Below, piece by piece: positions 59,080 through 64,000 of a stretch of 64,000 nucleotides of DNA (its first letter is position 1; each line of letters begins with the position of its first letter). The position numbers were made by a program, and so were the translations under genes. The stretch spans positions 124,001-188,000 of the forward strand of contig NZ_BCTW01000004.1 in assembly GCF_001590965.1 (NCBI RefSeq), read 5' to 3'. This DNA is from Novosphingobium lentum NBRC 107847 (GTDB taxonomy: Bacteria; Pseudomonadota; Alphaproteobacteria; Sphingomonadales; Sphingomonadaceae). The notes under the pieces are model-generated. The model searched no databases and was not told the origin of the DNA. It saw nothing but the letters and a program-made list of their open reading frames with translations.

Positions 59080-59185
59080 ATGCCCCGTCCTTGCCAGCGG
59101 GCCAGAGCCCGGTCCGCTACTTCAACGCATCGCCCGAGGTGATCCGCCTCGTGGTCATGAAGCAAGTGCGCTTCGCCCGGAAATT
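59080..59185 (+). pseudogene. remnant of the 5' end of an IS6-type transposase gene (scar 3)
   Basis: After an ATG at 59080 and small indels, the frame continues VRYFNASPEVIRLVVMKQV then RFARKF, matching the transposase N-terminus better than the other two scars. It shares the DNA string GCTACTTCAACGCATCGCCC with scar 1. The remainder of the gene is missing. It lies between the two LysR genes. Confidence 0.7.
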
Positions 59186-59256
59186 TCAGGAACTGCATGG
59201 CTGGTGGCATGGCCATGGCTATGGCGGGCGCGCTCGATCTGCGCCAAAGCTGAGTG

Positions 59257-60153
59257 ATGATCGATCCGCGCGCGCTCAGGACCTTTCTCGCGGTGTGCAC
59301 CGCGCGGTCGATCAGCGGCGGTGCGCGGCTGCTCAACATTTCTCAACCGTCGGTCTCGAACGCGATCGCGCAGCTGGAGCAGTCGGTCGGCGCGGCGTTG
59401 TTCGAACGGTCGCGCGCGGGTGTGGTCCTGACCGCAGAAGGCGAACTGCTGCTGCGCCGGGCCGAGGCGATGGACAGCCTGTTGCGCGAAGCGAGCGAGG
59501 AAATCCGGCTGGTGCGCGAAGGCGTGGCCGGGCCGCTGCGCGTGGGCGGCACGCCAGGGGCGCTGGTCAGCCTGCTGCCCGATGCGGTGCGCACGCTCGA
59601 ACAGCGTGTCGGGCGGTTCTCGCTGCATGTGGTCGAACGTCCCGACCATGATCTGGCGGCGATGCTGGTGGCGGGCGAGATCGAACTCGCGTTCGTCACC
59701 ACCGGGATCGAGGAACTGCCCGATCATCTGGAGGAAACGACCTTTTCGCGCGACCCGTTCGCGCTGATCGTCGGTCCGCAGAACGCCGGGCTGCCCGACG
59801 CGGTGTCGCTGACCGAAGTCAGCGCGATGAACTGGGTTCTGCCCGCCGCGCGCGGGGCGTTCCGGCGCCAGATCGATGCGCTGTTCATGGCCGCCAACGT
59901 GCCGATCCCGCACGACAGCATCCGCTGCGATTCGCTGCTGTCGACCAAGGCGATCGTGCGCGGCAGCACGCGCGTGACGATCCTGCCGATGAAAGTGGCC
60001 GCCGCCGAACTGTCGATCGGGGTGCTGCGCGCCATCGCCATCCGCGAGGCGGGATTTTCGCGCAGCATCGGCGTGCGCAAACTCAAGGGCGCGCGCCCTT
60101 CGCGGCTCGCCAACTTGCTGCTCGATATCCTCATCCATAGCTCCGAGCTATGA
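59257..60153 (+). CDS. LysR-family transcriptional regulator
   Basis: This 298-residue regulator has an N-terminal helix-turn-helix (SISGGARLLNISQPSVSNAIAQLEQSVGAALFERS near residues 16-50) followed by an effector domain beginning GPLRVGGTPGALVSLLP. A GTG at 59254 is an alternative start. It stands 80 bases upstream of, and in the same direction as, the amidohydrolase operon, which it probably controls. The upstream region carries an IS scar, so its own promoter may have been changed. Confidence 0.92.
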   Translation: MIDPRALRTFLAVCTARSISGGARLLNISQPSVSNAIAQLEQSVGAALFERSRAGVVLTAEGELLLRRAEAMDSLLREASEEIRLVREGVAGPLRVGGTPGALVSLLPDAVRTLEQRVGRFSLHVVERPDHDLAAMLVAGEIELAFVTTGIEELPDHLEETTFSRDPFALIVGPQNAGLPDAVSLTEVSAMNWVLPAARGAFRRQIDALFMAANVPIPHDSIRCDSLLSTKAIVRGSTRVTILPMKVAAAELSIGVLRAIAIREAGFSRSIGVRKLKGARPSRLANLLLDILIHSSEL

Positions 60154-60233
60154 CGTTACCAAAAATCATTATTTTTCTTTGCATCGAAGGTGGCGCATTG
60201 AGGTCGGCATAAGACAAGCTTGGGAGACCGGCA

Positions 60234-61475
60234 GTGCGCCAGCTGATCCGCAACATTTCGATCTTCGACGGCACCGGAGCGGCTCCGTTTGCGGGCGCTG
60301 TGCTCGTCGAGGATGACCGCATCGCTGCGGTCCTGCGCGATGACGCCGCCATCGCTTCCGCCACCGCCGACACGGTGATCGACGGGCACGGCGGCACGCT
60401 GATGCCCGGCTTGGTCGATGCGCACACCCACCTTACCTGGGGCTCGTCGGTCGAGAAAATCTACCACCAGTTCATCCTCCCGCCCGAGGAGCTGAAGGTC
60501 GCGGCATGGCGCAATGCGCGCGTGCTGCTCGACCACGGCTTCACCAGCGCCTATTCCGCCGGCGCGCTGGGTGACGGGATCGAGACCGAGCTGGCGCGCG
60601 CCATCGACGCAGGACAAACACCGGGGCCGCGCCTCATCCCCTCCACGCTCGAACGCAGCCCCGAGGGCGTCGAGGGCGTGGAAACGGGCGACGTGTTCAA
60701 CGGCCGCGGGCCCGATGCGATGCGCGCGTTCATCGCCTATTGCGCCGCCGAGGGCGTGCGCTCGGTCAAGCTGGTGATCTCGGGCGAGGATGCGCTGAAA
60801 CCCGGCTCGGCGCAGGACATCATCTACACCGACGCGGAAATGCAGGCGGCGGGCGAGGCGGCCCGCGACGCCGGGCTGTGGATCGCGACGCACGTCTACA
60901 CCCCGCGCGCGATCGCCATGGCGCTCGAGGCTGGCGCGCGCATCCTCTACCACTGCTCGTTCGCCGACGCGGCGGCGATCGATGCGATGGTCGCGAACAA
61001 GGACACGATCTTCTACGCGCCGGGGCCGGGGGTTTCGGTCGCCGCGCTCGAAGCCTCGCCGCCGCCGCACATCGACATGAGCGCGATGAAGGCGAGCGCG
61101 GCGCAGCGGCTCGAGCTTGAGGCCAGGCTCGTGCCCGAACTCAGGCGGCGCGGCGTGCGCGTGCTGATCGGCGGCGACTACGGCTTCCCGTTCAACCCCA
61201 ATGGCCGCAACGCGCGCGATCTGGAACATTTCGTCACGCACTACGGCTTCACCCCGGCCGAAGCGCTGAGTTCGGCGACGATGCTCGGCGGCCAGCTGAT
61301 GGGGCAGGGCGACGAACTCGGCCTCGTCCGGGAAGGCTTTATCGCCGACCTGCTGCTGATCGACGGCGACCCCACGACGGATGTCACCATCCTGCAGGAT
61401 GCCGCAAGGATCGCGATGATCATGCAGGGCGGGCGGCTCCACAAGGCGCCCGCCAGCCAGCCCGTGACCGCCTGA
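60234..61475 (+). CDS. metal-dependent amidohydrolase
   Basis: This 413-residue enzyme is of the amidohydrolase superfamily (imidazolonepropionase/prolidase-like branch). The metal ligands are visible as the HTH motif in GLVDAHTHLTWG, a probable bridging Lys in SVKLVISGED, His in WIATHVYTP and YHCSF, and Asp in IGGDYGFPF. It hydrolyses amide, ester or ring C-N bonds. GTG at 60234 follows GGGAG. It is first in an operon of ring-cleavage genes, suggesting release of an aromatic acid or phenol from an amide-type precursor. Confidence 0.9.
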   Translation: MRQLIRNISIFDGTGAAPFAGAVLVEDDRIAAVLRDDAAIASATADTVIDGHGGTLMPGLVDAHTHLTWGSSVEKIYHQFILPPEELKVAAWRNARVLLDHGFTSAYSAGALGDGIETELARAIDAGQTPGPRLIPSTLERSPEGVEGVETGDVFNGRGPDAMRAFIAYCAAEGVRSVKLVISGEDALKPGSAQDIIYTDAEMQAAGEAARDAGLWIATHVYTPRAIAMALEAGARILYHCSFADAAAIDAMVANKDTIFYAPGPGVSVAALEASPPPHIDMSAMKASAAQRLELEARLVPELRRRGVRVLIGGDYGFPFNPNGRNARDLEHFVTHYGFTPAEALSSATMLGGQLMGQGDELGLVREGFIADLLLIDGDPTTDVTILQDAARIAMIMQGGRLHKAPASQPVTA

Positions 61476-61487
61476 CAGGATCGACGC

Positions 61488-63044
61488 ATGTTCGACGTGG
61501 CGATCATCGGCTGTGGGCCGACAGGGGCTTTTGCGGCCAATCTCCTTGGCAAGGCCGGGCTTTCGGTGCTGGTGCTGGAGAAAGAGGCGCGGCCTTATCC
61601 GCTGCCGCGTGCGGTGCATCTCGACCACGAGATGATGCGATTGTTCCAGTCCGCGGGCGTCATCGACCGGGTTGAACCCGACATGCGCGACACCGAAGGG
61701 CACCTGCACGTCGGCGCGGACCACGGCGTGATCCGCTACATGGGCACTGTGGGCAAGCCGCGCCCGTTCAGCTGGTCGAACGACTATTTCTTCTTCCAGC
61801 CCGAACTCGAGGACCACTTGCGCGACGCGCTGGAAGCTTACGCCAACGTCGAAGTCCGGCTAGGCACCGCGTTCGCGGGGCTGGCGCAGGACGCCGATGG
61901 CGTGACGCTCGACCTGACGACGGCTGCGGGCAACGAACATATCCGGGCGCGCTTCGTGATCGCCTGCGACGGTGCGCGCAGCGCGGTGCGCAAGGCGCTG
62001 GGCGTAGAACTCGACGATCTCGATTTCGACGAGCCGTGGCTGGTGGTCGATGCTGAAGTTGATGGGCCGGTGCGGTTCCCCGACCTGTCGGGGGTGCCCG
62101 CTGCAGCCAACCTGCAGACGCTGTCGGTGATGGTGTGCGATCCGGCGCGGCCGACCACCGTGGTGCCGGGGCGCGGCAACCATCGCCGCTGGGAATTCAT
62201 GCTGCTGCCGGGCGAAGACGACCAGGCGATGATGCGGCCCGAAGCGGTGGCGGCCTTGCTCGCGCCCTATCTCGACGGTGTGCCGCACGAGATCGTGCGC
62301 GCGACGACCTACCATTTTCACGGGCTGGTGGCACAGCAATGGCGCAAGGGGCGCGTGTTGCTGGCGGGCGACGCGGCGCACCAGACGCCGCCGTTTTTCG
62401 GGCAAGGCATGTGCCACGGGCTGCGCGACATCGCCAACCTGGCGTGGAAGCTGCCGCTGGTGCTCGACGGTTCCGCCCCGGAGTCCCTGCTCGATACCTA
62501 TCAGGCCGAGCGCGATCCGCATGTCCGCGCGGTGATCTCGGCGGCGGTGGCGACGGGCCGCTACATCTGTGTGCTCGACCCGATGGCGGCGGCCACGCGC
62601 GACGAGACGATGCGCGCCGCCGCGAAGGATCGTGAGTCCGGCACGGCGGCGGACCTGATCCCCGCCATCGCTACCGGCATAGTCGCCGCCGGCACGCCTG
62701 GCGCGGGCGATCGCTTTATCCAGCCGCGCGTGGGCGGGCGGCTGCTCGACGACGTGACGGGCGCTGGCTGGCGGCTGTTCACTGCGGTTCCGGCCCCGAT
62801 CGACATCGCTGCTCGGGGCGCTGCGACGGTCATCGATCTGGCCACGCTGGATGATGGCGGCGCGGTGGCGGGGTGGCTCGAAGAGCGGGGCGTGGCCGCC
62901 GTGCTCGTCCGCCCCGATCACTATGTTTTCGGCACCGGACAGCCTGCCGCGCTGATCGCACAGCGCGACGCGCTGCTGGCCCGCGCGCCGCACGGATTGG
63001 CCGGACCGGAGCCTGTGGCCGCGCATCAGGGAGCATCGTCATGA
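61488..63044 (+). CDS. FAD-dependent aromatic hydroxylase, MhpA-like
   Basis: This 518-residue class A flavoprotein monooxygenase is of the 3-(3-hydroxyphenyl)propionate hydroxylase type. FAD-binding motifs are IIGCGPTGAFAANLLG, the DG motif VIACDGARSAVRKALG and the GD motif VLLAGDAAHQTPPFFGQGMCHGLRD. It would ortho-hydroxylate a phenol to a catechol using NADH and O2. The stop overlaps the downstream dioxygenase start (ATGA), so the catechol produced is probably cleaved by that enzyme. Confidence 0.93.
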   Translation: MFDVAIIGCGPTGAFAANLLGKAGLSVLVLEKEARPYPLPRAVHLDHEMMRLFQSAGVIDRVEPDMRDTEGHLHVGADHGVIRYMGTVGKPRPFSWSNDYFFFQPELEDHLRDALEAYANVEVRLGTAFAGLAQDADGVTLDLTTAAGNEHIRARFVIACDGARSAVRKALGVELDDLDFDEPWLVVDAEVDGPVRFPDLSGVPAAANLQTLSVMVCDPARPTTVVPGRGNHRRWEFMLLPGEDDQAMMRPEAVAALLAPYLDGVPHEIVRATTYHFHGLVAQQWRKGRVLLAGDAAHQTPPFFGQGMCHGLRDIANLAWKLPLVLDGSAPESLLDTYQAERDPHVRAVISAAVATGRYICVLDPMAAATRDETMRAAAKDRESGTAADLIPAIATGIVAAGTPGAGDRFIQPRVGGRLLDDVTGAGWRLFTAVPAPIDIAARGAATVIDLATLDDGGAVAGWLEERGVAAVLVRPDHYVFGTGQPAALIAQRDALLARAPHGLAGPEPVAAHQGASS

Positions 63045-63964
63045 AACTGCGCAGCATCGAACTGGCCCTGCCGCACGCGGTCGAGGCTGCCGCGTTCCTC
63101 ACCGACATCTGGGGCATGGCACCCGCCGGGGCGACCGCCGGAACGTATTATCTGCGCGGATCGGGCCCGTTCCCGTATCTCGTCGCCCTGGCGGAATCGC
63201 CCGAACCATTCGTGCAGTCCACAACGTTCGTGTGCTCTGCCGAGCGGCTGGAAACGCTGCGCGCATCCGTCACCGCCGCAGGCCTTCCGGCGCGGGCCGT
63301 GACCTCGCAGGATCCCGGCGGCGGCCATGGCATCGAGGTCGAGCTGGCCGAGGGCGAGTTGTTCCGCTTTCTGGCCGACGCCGCCGAAGTCGCGCCAGTC
63401 GTGGGCGCTGACCTGCCGGTCAAGCTGACCCACGTGGTGTTCAATTCCGCCGATGCCGAAGCCACCGCCACGCTGGCCGAGCAGGCGTTGGGCTTCCAAG
63501 TGTCCGACCGGACCAAGGGCATGGTGTTCGTGCGCTGCAACGCGTCGCACCACTCCACCGCGTTTGCGCGCGCCGGGTTCGCCAGCCTCAACCATGTCGC
63601 GTTCGAGATGATCGACATCGATGCGGTGATGCGCGGCATCGGGCGGCTGCGCGACAATGGCATGGCGCCCGCATGGGGGCCCGGCCGCCACGGCCCCGGC
63701 GCCAACGTGTTCGCCTATTTCATCGCGCCATACCTCCCGGTGATCGAGTTCTCGACCGCGGTGGAACAGGTGCCGGAGGACTACCGCACCGGCGTGCCCG
63801 AGGACTGGACCTGGCCCGCCAACCGCATCGACCAGTGGGGCATGTCCGACAAGGATTTCGCCGGGCTGCGCGTGGCTGAGGAACTGTTCCGCCACCGTCG
63901 CACGTGGGAGCCCGACCCGCTCCACTCCAGCCCGCTCCATTCTGCCAACGAGGAAACCGCCTGA
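63041..63964 (+). CDS. type I extradiol ring-cleavage dioxygenase (VOC family)
   Basis: This 307-residue two-domain VOC protein has likely Fe(II) ligands in the C-terminal domain: His in LTHVVFNS, His in LNHVAFEM and Glu in VIEFSTAVEQ. That His-His-Glu arrangement is characteristic of class I extradiol dioxygenases. It would cleave the catechol made by the MhpA-like hydroxylase. The start overlaps the hydroxylase stop by four bases and its own stop overlaps the next gene by one base (TGATG), so the three are tightly coupled. Confidence 0.85.
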   Translation: MKLRSIELALPHAVEAAAFLTDIWGMAPAGATAGTYYLRGSGPFPYLVALAESPEPFVQSTTFVCSAERLETLRASVTAAGLPARAVTSQDPGGGHGIEVELAEGELFRFLADAAEVAPVVGADLPVKLTHVVFNSADAEATATLAEQALGFQVSDRTKGMVFVRCNASHHSTAFARAGFASLNHVAFEMIDIDAVMRGIGRLRDNGMAPAWGPGRHGPGANVFAYFIAPYLPVIEFSTAVEQVPEDYRTGVPEDWTWPANRIDQWGMSDKDFAGLRVAEELFRHRRTWEPDPLHSSPLHSANEETA

Positions 63965-64000
63965 TGCGCTATGTCAGCTTCCGCCGCGCCGATGGCACCG
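63964..64000 (+). CDS. start of a fumarylacetoacetate hydrolase-family gene, cut by the window end
   Basis: Only 12 codons are visible (MRYVSFRRADGT). The start overlaps the dioxygenase stop as TGATG. The sequence MRYVSFRR and the position after an extradiol dioxygenase fit FAH-family enzymes that hydrolyse or tautomerise meta-cleavage products. The assignment is tentative because of the short length. Confidence 0.55.
   Translation, partial: MRYVSFRRADGT

Noticed and set aside
1..64000. CRISPR array, prophage or conjugation genes
   Set aside because: No regularly spaced direct repeats, phage structural genes or transfer genes were recognised anywhere in the window.

Overview
The window is GC-rich DNA from an alphaproteobacterium, most likely an aromatic-degrading sphingomonad (Sphingomonadales, Novosphingobium/Sphingobium type). 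The evidence is two TonB-dependent receptors, three cytochrome P450s, a Rieske dioxygenase, many short-chain dehydrogenases (SDRs), SnoaL/VOC/EthD small proteins, and dispersed sphingomonad-type palindromic repeats. Genus assignment is inference; no rRNA is present.

Layout. (1) 1-6.1 kb looks like core chromosome: the end of hemF, small hypotheticals, a GNAT acetyltransferase, a bifunctional Rel/SpoT (p)ppGpp enzyme, a cyclophilin-type peptidyl-prolyl isomerase with a DUF1905-like partner, and tRNA-Ser(GGA). (2) Module A (6.6-30.8 kb), starting just past the tRNA, is catabolic: TonB receptor, SDRs, a lone CoA-transferase alpha subunit, KstD-like flavoprotein, P450, HsaA-like flavin monooxygenase, Rieske alpha/beta, AraC regulator, an intradiol dioxygenase plus maleylacetate reductase (hydroxyquinol branch), P450 plus O-methyltransferase, a membrane PQQ dehydrogenase, SnoaL/SDR, and an Old-Yellow-Enzyme/Fe-S reductase. 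(3) Module B (30.9-54.6 kb): EthD protein, EthD-SDR fusion, 2-oxoacid:ferredoxin oxidoreductase, GST, GlcD-like FAD oxidase, Rieske ferredoxin, three related SnoaL-like proteins, TonB receptor, SDR, orphan cytochrome-oxidase subunit III/IV-like membrane proteins, a molybdopterin oxidoreductase, AraC regulator, aldehyde dehydrogenase, FMN 2-hydroxyacid oxidase, P450 and aldo/keto reductase. (4) Module C (55.0-59.05 kb): a LuxC-like acyl-CoA reductase and LuxE-like acyl-activating enzyme with a divergent LysR regulator. (5) Module D (59.25 kb to the end): a LysR regulator followed by a tightly coupled amidohydrolase / MhpA-like hydroxylase / extradiol dioxygenase / FAH-family operon, cut by the window end.

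The junctions A/B, B/C and C/D each carry a degenerate copy of the 5' end of the same IS6-type transposase gene, suggesting the catabolic modules were assembled by insertion-sequence-mediated events.

The most interesting functional idea is in module B. Its enzymes can be ordered as a chain that oxidises an R-CHOH-CH2OH type side chain to hydroxyaldehyde, 2-hydroxyacid, 2-oxoacid and finally acyl-CoA with loss of CO2. This would be an alpha-oxidation-like side-chain shortening system with its own receptor and P450. It is inference from family functions and gene order; the substrate cannot be read from the sequence.
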